Source: Augochlora pura (lineage: Eukaryota > Arthropoda > Insecta > Hymenoptera > Halictidae). Taken from it: a stretch of 64,000 nt of DNA. The notes below the pieces were generated by a model, which had not been told where the DNA came from, made no database searches, and was given only the letters and a program-made list of their open reading frames with translations. Of this stretch, positions 37,111-49,170 are shown piece by piece. A program made the translations under genes and the position numbers. Each line of letters starts with the position of its first letter. The stretch's first letter is position 1. Location of the stretch: positions 20,274,001 through 20,338,000 of the forward strand of contig NC_135774.1 of the NCBI RefSeq assembly GCF_028453695.1, given 5' to 3'.

Positions 37111-38582
37111 TCTTTCTCGTTCTTTGTCAGGAGAGAACAGGCAGGAATCGTTGACGTTTTACGAGGAGACAATTCCCCGCTTTCGAAAAACATATTTTCT
37201 GAACGCTACTACTGACAATTCGGCAATAACAGTAATCCGAACAGTAGTACTGCGGGAATAATTCCCTTGTTTGCGATGATTCAACGAATGGGGGAATAAT
37301 TGATCTCAAACAATGGGAAATGTTAAATTTCTGTAGCGGCAAAATATTAAAATTGCATTTAAATTTGTTATTTTTATATAATGTAATATCTGTACGCTCC
37401 ATTTTGTGGCGACGAAATAAGAGTATTTTTATATTTTGCTAAATATAATTAAGTAGTTCATTTGATTAAATTTTCTTTTAAAGGATTATCTGTTGAAATA
37501 TTCAAATAACGTATATATAGTGTTTTTACATTTAGAAATGTCCGTTTTTATTTATTTTCCTGCCAGTCATCATTATCAACTTAGACGTACGCTCAATTTT
37601 GTGAGCAACCGTATATTATAATTATTTTATGCTCGTTGACGAACGCGGAGTGGTTCTCTCTCGAAATGGGGGAGATCGCGACTCGAGGTGGTTGGTACCG
37701 ACTGGAGAAGTAAACACACGTGGTTGCGATTAACCTTTCGGTTTACAGTAATTAAATGAGCACATCACTGGATCGTCTATTAAGGCATTAACGACGCGTA
37801 TTGCCACGGATCACGCCGAGGATTCTATGCGCGGTTATGATAAAAGCACTATGTACAGAGCTCGGTCGCACGAGATGAAAACACAGTGAAATTTTAATGA
37901 TCGCCTTGTTGTCCGTGACATGAACAATATCAGAAGAAGAAGATAACCGGAGAGAGTGCGCAAAGGCCTAATTACGCATAATGTGTAATTAATAATTTCT
38001 TGAGAATTCCGGAGTGAAGCTCGTCACGTTCGACATTATGTTAGTCGCGTGACTGCCGTTTTCGGCGCAGGATTCAATTCGGAATACTAATGAATGAGAA
38101 AATTCCATGTTTTGTTCAACTTAGAGGACAAAATATTCTACACAAAGTATTTTGTAATATGTATGGATATTCTATGTCTATGTTCTATAGAATATACCAT
38201 AATGCCGCGTAAATTAGGAAGAACATGTCAACAATTAATAGAACAATGACTAGATTCATCAAAATTACATGCTTGAATTTAATCAATTCAAAATTAGTAA
38301 GATTGTAGAAATGTTTTTGAATTTTTGGCGGCGCTGAAAATTATGGAAGAGTGAAAGAAAAGAAAGGGAGCGTTTATTAGTAGTAACGAGAAAGGATTCA
38401 TCGATAAGACGTCTTAGACACAGGCATATTAAAAGAACCATTGAAGACCGTATATATTACAAAATGTTATATTGATTTCTCTTATTTCTGCTCTTGTATA
38501 AACCTGAAGATCATAATGTACAAAGCGATTGAATTTGTTTTAATGCACGCTTTTATATAGTGTACAAAAATATGTAGTATTC

Positions 38583-38730
38583 AGTTTTTAAAAATGAGGG
38601 TCACCTTTATTTCTCAAGAAATATTAAGAATATAGGAAATCACATATATATCTTCCTCTTTCGTTTTTTTTCTAATTTTTACCATTTATGAAAATAACGC
38701 TGGTACAAATAATCGCGAACACCCTGTATG
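38583..38730 (-). repeat. Possible repeat terminus reading CATACAGGGTGTTCGCG
   Basis: On the minus strand from 38,730 the sequence begins CATACAGGGTGTTCGCG and continues leftward. A related terminus faces the other way at 38,861 and a similar GGGGTGTCCC word occurs at 49.2 kb. GGGTGTYC words are common at the ends of insect repeats, but I cannot name the family. The left boundary is arbitrary. Confidence 0.3.
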
Positions 38731-38860
38731 CACACAAAATCAATGACGAATCAAGTGGTTGTAGAAAGGTAAAGTTCTGACGAGCGCCGTAGGTAATCGC
38801 CACAAACCAAACTGCTACATTTTGTGCATTTGAACAATTACTGCATCAAGGTAAAATAAA

Positions 38861-38910
38861 TACAGAGTGGTCCAGTATTGAATATCTCTGTTATTTTTGT
38901 AGATATGAAG
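38861..38910 (+). repeat. Possible repeat terminus reading TACAGAGTGGTCC
   Basis: Begins TACAGAGTGGTCC and, allowing one gap, follows the minus-strand sequence of the terminus at 38,730 including a shared GTTATTTT word. The two face away from each other across about 130 bp. The right boundary is not determined. Confidence 0.3.
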
Positions 38911-39400
38911 AATATTAAATCAATGAGAATTTACGATAAAATTTTTAAGTTTCATATATGTTTATCACGTTCATGCTTGTTTTAAGTCTTTAGTATTTAT
39001 GTGCTTCGATAGATGTATTTATATGAACTTAGATTCACAATATTTACGGATTAAGATGAATATTCTATATAAGTCTTTTAAAAAGTGTTTTTTGACGCAG
39101 ACCAACAAATACAAAAATTGTGCGATTATAAATTGCTGAAAAATAACAACTCATAGACTTTCCTATAGCTCTGCTAATAAATATTCTTATAAATAAATTA
39201 TTCTACTTTTGTGTTTATTATTTCAGAATTATATTATTTCTTAATCTCTTTTTAGATTGCCTAACTCTAATTTCTATTTAACTTGTATATAAATATTGAT
39301 TTAATCGTATTACGCTATATTAATAATATGGATATATTTAATGTCTAATATCATGTATATCGATATAGTGGACCCATCCTTATTGCTAGTCTGAATTCAC

Positions 39401-39993
39401 AATTCAACGTGTCGTTCTTGACCTAGACCCTTTCGTATCGCTATCAAAAAACGGATCGTCATGCCAGTCGGCTGTAAAAGCACGTCTACGAGAATCGTTG
39501 ATTACGCTTGCAAGCTAAACAACCAGCGTGGAAGTAACGAGAAGTGCATGGAAGAGAAGCGAGAAGTTCGGAAGGGAGCCGAGCACGGAGGATCGGAGTC
39601 AGGGTGTAGGTAGCATGAAATAGGCACGGTGGGGCAATAATTATGAGACATAAAGTGACGAGCTTGGCCAGAGATCGTTCAGGGAATAAGGCTGCCCGCG
39701 AGAACGTTGAAAAGATGGACAACGTGCACGCAGAATTCCGGGAAAAGAAGAAGGTGCAGGCTGCAGGGGGATACAGGGGGGGCTAAGACAATGTTGCGCT
39801 TCTCTGAAGGTCCAAGAGTCCGAGCCATTAGCACGAGTTCCATACCGATGGCCGAATGCCAAGTGCCCTTCGTTTCACTAAGCTCTACGAGAGACACGTA
39901 TCGAGGAAAGAAAAGAGCGAGCGAGAGAGAGAGAGAGAGAGTGAGAGAGAGTGAGAGAGAGATAGAGAAAGAGAGAGAAAGAAAGAAAGAGAG

Positions 39994-40044
<51 letters not shown>

Positions 40045-40980
40045 TAGGAACGAAGGTTGAACGGAACCAACGGAAGCTACGGGCAGGGGACATGGAGACA
40101 GAGAGAAATAGAAAGAGAGAATGAGAATAGGAAAGAGAGGGGTGGGAGGAGAGTCATAGGGGCGGCGAGAAGGGCAAAGAAAGTGAGAGAGAGACAGAGA
40201 GATTGAGTGCTTAAGGATGGCCCCAAGGCCTCTTGCCTTAACCTTACTCGACGAGGCAATACCTTGCCTCTTCTTTCTGCTATCCTCCTCTCTTTATTCC
40301 CTTCCTTTCCCTTTCGATCGGGGACTTAAATTCCGCGCGCAACGCTTTAAACCCTTTCACGCACTCCTTCGCCACGGAAGTCGAGTGGACCCGCGCCGAT
40401 TCCCCAGAGTTTTTCGAATTCAGATCGTGGGTACTAAGTGGAGAGAGAAGTTAATTGTGTATTTAAGTATGCATAATTGCCGAGCTCGCGGGTGAATGGG
40501 GATAGCTAATTACCACCAGAGGAGTCTCTTTTACTCCTAAGAATTATATGCGTATTATATAATGCTCTTAATCCGCGTGTCCGCGCGGAACTTCTGCTTG
40601 AACATTCTTCCTCCTTTTCTTCCCTTTTTTTCCGGCCTTCTCTTTTTTTCTTTTATTTATATCCTAGCCCGCGGACCGATGAATCGCGAGCATTGAAACG
40701 CGCGGCCCACGTTACGCGTAGGTAAAGATGTCAGCCGGAAATATTTGAACGTATCTGAATGGACCCTTCTGCGCGAAACCGTCTTCTTTGTGAATGAGAC
40801 GGAGGCCCCATTATGCGCTCATTCAACCTTTTAATTTTACGCTCCGTTCAGAATTTCGTCGGTTTTTCAGAACTTTTATATTGTTTATGCAAATTAGTCC
40901 GTTTATTTTAGGAGACTCGTGCGGTTTCGTTCGGCGACTATTGGGTTTCTATTTCGCGCAGTTCGCTTTGATGTTCTGTG
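39401..40980. other. GC-rich block with long GA tracts
   Basis: A block of intermediate to high GC around a long purine tract. The plus strand is GA-rich from about 39,905 to 40,205. Flanking open frames are short and unrecognised. Possible regulatory island. Confidence 0.4.
39922..40040 (+). repeat. Long (GA)n / GAAA purine tract
   Basis: About 120 bp of homopurine sequence, GA dinucleotides with GAAA and a few GTGA/GATA interruptions, purest at 40,001-40,040. It is followed at 40,090-40,205 by another looser GA-rich stretch. The minus strand is CT-rich. Confidence 0.9.
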
Positions 40981-43235
40981 TTACTATATTATTAATTAGA
41001 TGACGTCGCATATATTAATATGATGATCTGACTGTACTCGATTTGTGCATTCGAGCAAATTCATTGGAAGGGGACTGGTTTTTATGCATATTAATATACA
41101 TCATTATTAAGACTCCTTTTAAAAAGTAATAACTTTTTTAGAACTGGACTAAACAACCTTTTTTTGGATGATAAAGAGCGCTCTATCGTACGCATAGAAA
41201 GATTCGAAATTTTGTTAAAATTATACGATTTTAAGTCATTTGTTAGTTTAGGGTGTCTGTAAAGGCATTAATAATTGCAGCGTGCACTATCAGTGTCTGT
41301 GGAGTATCTTTTGTCAGTGAAAGAACAGCACAGAAATGGTTCAAACTATTTAACGCATTAATTTCCACATCGATCGTACATAGGCGATAGAAATTGACTT
41401 TTAACGTAATATATTAAATCGTATATATATAATCGTAATATATAATATAAATATAAATAAATTATATTTTATTAAATACTGAAGAATTCGAAAGACTTAA
41501 AGTAACAATTATAGCAAGTTTCACCTTTCCAGTTTCGGTTCCATTAAAAATTACACCGACTTTGTAGGATATTTAAGGGCTTGCGGATATAATGGTCGCT
41601 ATAATAAAGAAAAATATCTATCGCTTAAGAATTAACCGTTATCAAGACGTTCTTCTTTAATCGGAGAGGAGACGTCACGTGACTACACATATTCCAATGC
41701 ATGCAAAAAACATTTACACGTTGTTGAAGTAGTCTGCAACGATGTATCTAGAACAAAAAGCGTATGCCTCCAGTGAGTTTTCATAAAATCTTGTTACTGC
41801 ACTTGTGAACAGGAAAAGTGTGCTTATTTTGCACGGCAACGCACGGTTGCAGAAGCTTGCTAACTCGTCAAAAAATAAAGCACGTCGGATAGGAAGTTTT
41901 ACCACATTCGCCTTGTGGCCTTATCTTCTTACGACTATCGCTTAATTTTATGTACGTTATATTACAAAGCAGCAATCAGTTTAACTTTTTGAAAGTAGTA
42001 TCGAAGTTACTTATACCGACGTTGTGTAACTAGTTAACGGCCGATATTTACGAAAAATGAAAATTGTCAAAATTTTATTGTAAAACGGAAGTCACACGAA
42101 AATGTCTTTTTTCTCCTAATAATTTTAATAAGTCGTGTATGATCTCATGTCTTTTGTCTTCGATCTAAGTCCAGTAAGGAGCTCATAGAGATTGTTGCAG
42201 AAGAGCTCTAGAAACAGATGGCGACTACTATGATAAATGAAATTATGTTATTATAAAGTTCAGATGTTTGGAAGTTGCTCTTTAAATCTGTCCAAACTTT
42301 TCCACTAACTAATATTATAACTGGAAAACTTTCTATCATAATGACGTATAAAATAGATAATACGTGCAGAATACGATAGAAACATAATTTAATATACATA
42401 ACAATACACAATAAAATATTTCATTACATTCGTATCTTCATATTTTTTGCTGACACCAAGAAATGTGGATAAAAAAGATTGAAAATATTTAATAATGTTA
42501 ATTTATTATTTCAGCATATTAAAATTAAAAAGTGGACAGAAATTTTTGTACAATTGATGCAATCAATTTTTATTTAGCATGAAGATTTTAGTTTTCTGTA
42601 TATGGTCATTTTCAGCCTAATTACACTATACGTTCTTCAGAAGAACGTTAAAACATTATTTTTAAACGGCCTTGGAAATGAGGTCTCGCAGAATATTGTA
42701 AAACGGTGGTCAGTTTTGGCGGGGGCCGTGTTCTTAAACACGATTTACGATTGTCCGGGTGTTCGCAAGGTGCACCGCGCGACAGGTAATGCAGTAAACC
42801 AATGCGGAGTCTTTTAGAAAGCTGTCCTTCGTGTAAAAGAATTATGCACTATTGTAAGTATCTGGTCGACGGATTACGGTGTGTACGTGGGGTCGAAAGT
42901 GAAAATTTTATGCTCGATGAGTTTTTGGCAGTTCCGAGGTATGTATGTGGATATATACCTTGTCAGTGACACGCCATAAACTATCCCTAAATCCTATTGT
43001 TTACCGATTTTTATTTCCTAGTTAGAGGTATCGTTTTCCGTATTCCTTTGACCATTGGGAATCGGTTACTTATACACCTGACTATTAATTGTTTTATGCT
43101 CGAAAGCTATAAGTGTATTTTATAACGATTCGAAAATTGCTCGTAAAAGCCTGTCGCGTTTAAACTATAAAGTTGGAGACGTTGCGAAAATGGAAATGCT
43201 GGGAAGGCATTCTTATTATTGAAAGTAAAGGAAGA
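40981..43235. other. AT-rich non-coding desert
   Basis: AT-rich DNA with no recognised gene or RNA. An AT-only stretch rich in TATATAA words lies at 41,405-41,470. Confidence 0.5.
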
Positions 43236-43448
43236 ATTTTCCATGTATATTTTAAATAAATGTAAAAGAATTTAGTCATGTATAATTTAAATATACGTAA
43301 AATAGTTTTTCATGTAAATTTTAAGTAAATGTAAAAGAATTTATCATCTAAAATTTAAATAAATATAAAATAATTTTTCACGTATATTTTAAACAAATGT
43401 TGATGAATTTTTTATGTATATTTTAAATAAATATAAAAGAATTTTTAG
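43236..43448 (+). repeat. 34-bp AT-rich tandem array, six copies
   Basis: Six consecutive diverged copies of a unit about 34-35 bp long with consensus near TTTTTCATGTATATTTTAAA followed by TAAATGTAAAAGAA. Unit starts are near 43,236, 43,271, 43,306, 43,340, 43,374 and 43,408. It is a minisatellite with no coding potential. Confidence 0.85.
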
Positions 43449-44640
43449 GATACTCCAGGTTTAATATATTCCGCTAATAGAAGATGTTAACTGACCTTTA
43501 ATGCGATTATAATTTGACGTCGGCATTTCAGATAAAATGATTATCTATTCCTAAAGTCGTAGATATTATTTTGGTGATAAAAAATGTTGAACCGATTCAG
43601 CATCTAAGAATCTGTAAGTTCATTCAACGCTCACTTATTTACGGGAAGAACCGTTTAATATTATAGGTTAAAATAACTCGAATCTAGAATTAGAATTTAT
43701 AGGTGAATAATTCAGTGTACGTAAATCATCGTTATACCAGAAAACGTTGGATATATTTAATCGCTATATTTTCATGTGATTTCGAGCGTCAGTTTTATCA
43801 ACTAATTAACATCGTGGTTCCAAAATTAGAAATTTATTTAAAACATATTTTTCCGGTTTCTTTGTTTTACGTGATTTGGTTTCCAAAAATATTTTTCATG
43901 TTGTGGAAAAATATACAATAATATTGACTTCGTTGAATCTTTAATTATTTAGTAGTTTGTTTGCAATGTTTGTTATTTCATGCCTGGGTTTTGCTATAGA
44001 TATGTAGATGTTAAAATTGTAGTACAATAATGCGTTAAAACTGAAAATTACTAATAGTCGATTTTCTCATTGTTGCTACCCTCGCCCTTAAAATAAGTTT
44101 TAAACATTTTTATGTAAATATAAATAAGATAGAGTTGAGTAAAAGTTTATAAATATAATTATATATTCGATATTAATAAAACTATACAAACAATTTGAAA
44201 TTTCAATGGAAGTACATTCAGTAAAATGTTGTTTATGTAACCTGTAGTTATGTGAACGAAATTTCAATAAGTGCCCAATTATGTCAATTGTTTATGAGAA
44301 TTGATATAAAGAATGCAGTAAATAATGCCAATGGTTCAAACAACAGTAAAAATTAAACGCGATTGAATTAGGGGTGATTGAAACAAAACTATACAATTTA
44401 TTACTATTATTTAGACTTATTATTATATACTTCTAATGTTTTATTTTCATCAAAAATAATTAATCCCTTGTTTCTTCTTAATTGTTACATCTCTATTATT
44501 TTGAACGGGACACTAATCATTATGTCGAATGAATAATGATAATATTTAATTCGATATAAATTCATTTTGCAACTTTGTTTCAAAATATCATTTATCGAAT
44601 CTATGGGATTCATTTCATTTATGTAAACGTAAATTCCCAT
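43449..44640. other. AT-rich non-coding stretch
   Basis: No gene or structured element recognised. Confidence 0.5.
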
Positions 44641-45560
44641 TAGTAGAACGAAGGCTCGCAAATGTTAAGTACATGTAATCGGTGGACTCCTATTACATGA
44701 ATGTTCCAGTCACACGAACCGCTGGCCTCCGAACGAGTTCACATAAACAAAGTTCCATTGCGCTGCGCGTTCGCGAACGCTATAAATGCGTGAAATCGTC
44801 GATTTAGCCGCCATTGTCGTTGCATTTCAACATACACTAAAACCGTTGCAACATTGCGTAGCTAATTATCCCGTCGTATAAGCGTGGAGTATTATCGGAT
44901 CGAATAACAGGCGTACAGGTAAACGAAGCAAACAATAGGGAGGCAACAAATTAACATTGCCGTTTATGCCGTCACTCCTCCGTTTCATTGTTTATCGCGA
45001 CGGAGGTGCGTATACGCGTTAAACGCTCAAGCAGAATGTTCGGGAGAAAATGTAGGAGGATCATGAATGAACCGTGACACAAGCCCGCGAACTCGACACC
45101 GATCCTTGAATGAATCTAACTATTCCTGTGCAGGGTTTCATGTACATAGGTGCGGAGCCTCCGTAGCCGCGTTCCATGTATGAATGAACGTAGAAATAGC
45201 ACCGCCAGGAAGTGGTGCTATAATAAATACCTCGTCTACCGGGCTCCACTCCGGATTTATCCCTTCTCTGTCATGCTAATCATACATCTCCCCAAATTGA
45301 AAGGTTCTTAATAATGATAATAAGGAAGGTCGATCTGTCTCTGTTAACTCGGCTAATTGAATCGCTCGTTTCCAAGACAGTCTTTCCAGTCTTCCCGATC
45401 GTTTCAGGCCGTGTTGTAATAGCACCGACGACTCCAAATATACCCATTAACGAATGACCGTATTCGAGGAGTATCTAGATACCGCGACGAGCTCGCCTCG
45501 AAGGAAACCCGCGCGCTTGTTAAACATTCACGAGCCCCAACGCCGATGGTACAGGTGTAT
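44641..45560. other. GC-richer block
   Basis: A block of higher GC with a perfect 14-bp palindrome next to a TATAAA word (listed separately). No gene recognised. Possible regulatory island. Confidence 0.4.
44767..44786 (+). promoter_or_regulatory. Palindrome abutting a TATAAA word
   Basis: GCGTTCGCGAACGC (44,767-44,780) is a perfect 14-bp palindrome, followed at once by TATAAA (44,781-44,786). This could be a core-promoter arrangement with a factor site directly upstream. No initiator or coding region downstream could be confirmed, so it is a weak candidate. Confidence 0.2.
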
Positions 45561-45939
45561 GTATACCTAATGCGTGAACAGTTTATTGTCGGGGACGATT
45601 GCGAGCGACGACCTCCCCTGTTCTTTGATATTCAAATCGGACCCGTCGCAGACTATCTACAACTTTTACAAGTTTCCGACGCGGCGACTCTCTACCTTCG
45701 GCTACTTGATCTTTCTCTAACATAAATATAACGTTCCGAGCTATGAAACGATGAAATACTTGTCCGAGTAAATATTGCGCGAATACAGATCCTTGTGATT
45801 CCAACTGTCTGTTCTTCCAAGGATTTTCTTGATTTTTCCATCGCTTTGCTTGGATTTAATGTGGCGCTCCGGTCACAAAACATTAATTCAGCTCCCGGCG
45901 TTGTTGGTATTGATTTGGAGATTTTAAAAAGGTTGCATA
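45561..45939. other. Mixed non-coding stretch
   Basis: Intermediate composition. Minus-strand frames at 45,583-45,804 and 45,692-46,030 are unrecognised, and the second overlaps a transposon end. Confidence 0.35.
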
Positions 45940-46210
45940 TTAACACGTTGACGACGGCTTGACCCACCGGTGGGTCATACGTGTCAGACCCGTGGGCTGC
46001 GTACATTTCTTTATTTTGCTTGCATTTCACAAAATAGATACTACAAAATAGGTTTATGTTATTTTATCTGAACATTGTAAACAGATATTCAATAGTAAAA
46101 ACATAGAAATTCAATATTATAAACTCAACATAATTATTTAATTTTTCTAAATTTCGGGCGCCGACTCACAGAGAAAATCGTGAATATCGGAGCCGGCGTC
46201 AACGTGTTAA
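45940..46210. mobile_element. TTAA MITE B (271 bp)
   Basis: TTAA at both borders (45,940-45,943 and 46,207-46,210). Terminal repeats CACGTTGACGACGGCT and the complement of the right end CACGTTGACGCCGGCT differ at one of 16 bases. Exactly 17 nt inside the left TTAA begins GACCCACCGGTGGGTC (45,961-45,976), a perfect 16-bp palindrome. This repeats the architecture of the other TTAA elements with unrelated sequence. A short minus-strand open frame runs into it and is not a gene. No transposase is encoded. Confidence 0.9.
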
Positions 46211-47819
46211 ATATAATACATTTATTTTCTTAGATTTCGTTAACCTCACGTTTATGTGGATCAAGTGGAGATTTACAAGTGGACGTGACCTAGTAAAATT
46301 GTCAGGGTTTCGATGTAGCTATGTAATATGTAAAATATATTTTCACATAAAAGTAAGAATTAGATTTATATTGGAAGTGAGATACATACTTGGTTATGTC
46401 AGGTTATATCAGGTTATGTCAAATTTGGTCGTATAATTTTGCAATTATACAGCTAGGAAAACAATATGGATGGTAGAATTTTGTAATCTTTAATGTAAAA
46501 TGTTATAAATGAAGATATATTGGTACAATATCTACATATCTTTTTTATCAAATTTTTATCCGTTTTTATTGGAATGTTTTATATTGTAACGAAAATTATT
46601 GCAAATGACCTTTACTTCCATCTTTTTGGTAGGTCATCTCCTTACGATGATATTTGATATATGGCTGAGTAAATCGATACCTGAAAATAAGAGTAGAGGT
46701 ATAGAAATATAGATACTTTGACCATCAGTATAAAAGATAGAAAAAAACAGTAGCAGTTGTAGTAAAACATTCAAATATTACAAATTACAAAAATACAAAA
46801 TCAAAAATTGCAAATCAGTCGTTACTGGCACAAGTACTGCTCATTTTTGTGAATATCAATCATGTTTCCATATTTGCTTATAATTACATTAATAAAACAT
46901 AATATTCAATCTAACTATTTTAAGGACATTTTTAACATTGACGTTTTGAACTTACATTTTTCGATCGTACATCATAGTTGACATTTTACTTTAAGTCATG
47001 AATGACATTATAATGTGGCATGTATGTTATAATATGTCAACGATTTAAGACATATCATCGAGAGGAAGCCAACGCTCGGATTAAAGAATACATATTTTGT
47101 GTCGCTTACATATAAAGATTGTTTATCTATGCTACGTCTTAATGATGAAATGTTCTACAAATGAATTTGTTAGCTTGACACATTAAAGACGTCACCATCT
47201 TTAAGATATTGCAAAGTATGATAATCCGTCAACTTTGGCGATCTATATCTCAGTAATTAAGCAAGATAAAAATGATAGCAGTGAAATAAAGCGATGATCT
47301 TTTTTCATGCTGGAGCTGAAATGTTGCGGACCAAGGGAAGAATAGAAAGAATACATGGCGCGTAGTTCTATTGTGAAAACAGCTGTTTGTTATACCTTGT
47401 TCTAGATCGAAGGAAAAGAATGCTGGACTGTACGTGGATCAACACCGTCGACGAGGAGAACAAAATCTATTGTTTCAGTGACCATCGATAAAATGCGATG
47501 GAAAAAAAAAGTGACGCATCTCCAAATAACAAAGAGTATGCATGGAAAGCGACGGTTTACTTGAAGCAATCGCTTGACCAGTTAAATGTGTTTGATATCC
47601 GTCATGGAGACGTGGCAGAATTTTGTGTCACGATAATTACATCCGTCATGCGTAAAATTTTGTTACAATTTCATATTTAAATTGTAATTCTGGCGAACAC
47701 AGCATTATTATTTATAACAGCAAGTTATAAATAATTTGAGTTAGATTCATAACTTCCTTCGCCGTCGCTGGATTATCGCGACACACGCTGGTGGACGCTT
47801 TTCAAAGAGATCGCCACAG
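46211..47819. other. AT-rich non-coding stretch
   Basis: AT-rich DNA with no recognised gene. Contains the triplicated 10-bp repeat listed separately. Confidence 0.45.
46392..46421 (+). repeat. 10-bp unit x3 tandem repeat
   Basis: Three head-to-tail units GGTTATGTCA, GGTTATATCA, GGTTATGTCA. Confidence 0.9.
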
Positions 47820-48076
47820 TTAACCCTTTGCACTCGAAGCCATTTCAACTGGAAATTTAAAATAATTTTTCTGGCTTCTAGTATTTCCATTTTATATAAC
47901 ATTTTATATAGATTAATACTATGCATGTGAAATTGAATCTCGTGACTCATACAACAGTTACACTTTCAACAATTTTTTAAATCCACACTTCTGTGATATC
48001 TATAACAATAATTCTGGAATGTGCTACAACAATTTTAATGGCACCGCCGAGTCGTCACTCGAGTGCAAAGAGTTAA
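47820..48076. mobile_element. TTAA MITE G (257 bp)
   Basis: TTAA at both borders (47,820-47,823 and 48,073-48,076). The left terminus CCCTTTGCACTCGA and the complement of the right terminus CTCTTTGCACTCGA agree at 13 of 14 bases. Beyond the left 17-nt terminus lies an imperfect ATTTC/GAAAT inverted pair (47,842-47,856) where sibling elements carry a clearer palindrome. The solo end at 23,039 belongs to the same family. Non-coding. Confidence 0.85.
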
Positions 48077-49170
48077 CACTGGTTAAAGTGACAAGACCGA
48101 GTATGATATTGCGATGAAGGGTATCGAGCGTCGCGGTGCGCGTGAAGTTGAAGAATTTCTCTATTTACACGTGCTCGGGGGCAGCAATCTCGGTTCCGCG
48201 GCAACCGGACTCAAGTTACCTTTCAGCGGTTCGTCACCGGACGATCCCGTGACACTAGTTGCCAAGCGAATTTATCGTTCGCAGGACGCCGGGGCCAAGG
48301 CGGTCCAAGGCGGGCCGAGGCGGGCCGGTCCGGGCCAAGGAGTCGACGGACAGCGGACGGGTTTCTGGGGTATAGTTCCATCGTTAAGGAGCCGGAGTGG
48401 TTGTGGGTTGGATAGGGAGATGGTTTAGGGTCCATACATAGAAGGAGCCGGGCACGTATAAGGACGGAACGTGTGGGGTATTGACTAGCCGGCTGGTCCC
48501 GGCAAGGGTTGCGGCTAAGACGGAGCAGAAGAGGGACGAAGAGGGCCGGTGTATCTAAAGGAACGGAAGGAGGTGGACGTCAGCCAAGGGAGAGCACGCG
48601 GCTGGCGAAAGCGAGAAAGCGAAATCGGAAGAGAGGACCGAGGAGAAGGAAGAGACCAGCTGGGTGGAAGAGGAGGGAGCGAGGAGAGTGATCTCTCTCA
48701 TTGCTAAAGGTGGTTCTAGGTTGGAGGGATGAGACGCGTAGTAGGGTGGTCGGGTGGACTACCTAAGACTGATATGGATTGTAGATTATTCTGGACCTCG
48801 GGGTGCGGCTTGGCCAAGGGTTAGTATCTCAGAACCCTTGGCGTTTACCTCTACCTCCTCTCTTCTTCTGCCTCTGCCTCGTTCTCATCCCGCGTTACCA
48901 AACCTCTCGGCGTCCACTCACACTATCCCTTCAACATCCACCGATCTCTTCGTGCTTCCTGCCAACCCTCCGCGCTGTTGCCCACCACCCACCTCGCGGC
49001 TTCTCGCAGTAGCAGTTCGTCTGTTCCGACGTGGCTAGGCCTGCGGCCGATTACATGCCTTTCCGTAATCCGATGTTGCGCGAATCCCGCGTTTCAGGTC
49101 AATTCCCTGTGTTCTCGAAGATTCAAAACCTGCGGAATTTCCGTGGCAGACATTTACTGATAAGATCGCT
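48077..49170. other. GC-rich CpG-dense block
   Basis: GC-rich block with GGCCAAGGCGG-like near-tandem words (48,292-48,340), a purine-rich segment (48,500-48,700) and pyrimidine-rich DNA (48,840-49,000). The 104-codon plus-strand frame at its left edge has no recognised domain. Possible regulatory island. Confidence 0.4.
48814..48841 (+). repeat. Perfect 9-bp inverted repeat
   Basis: CCAAGGGTT (48,814-48,822) and AACCCTTGG (48,833-48,841) are exact complements separated by 10 nt, so a hairpin is possible. No T-run or gene context was found. Confidence 0.6.

Larger units (their letters stand above)
37111..39400. other. AT-rich non-coding desert
   Basis: Mostly AT-rich, with a moderately GC-rich patch at 37,640-38,080. 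Two related repeat termini at 38.6-38.9 kb are listed separately. No gene recognised. Confidence 0.45.

Noticed and set aside
37732..37752. TTAACCTTTCGGTTTAC as a TTAA element end
   Set aside because: No palindrome in register and no opposite terminus.
38249..38258. TGACTAGATT, the miR-279/996 seed
   Set aside because: Downstream bases do not match and no precursor fold is evident.
40720..40732. AGGTAAAGATGTC, the 3' half of miR-8
   Set aside because: The miR-8 seed half (TAATACTGTC) is missing and no hairpin partner lies nearby.
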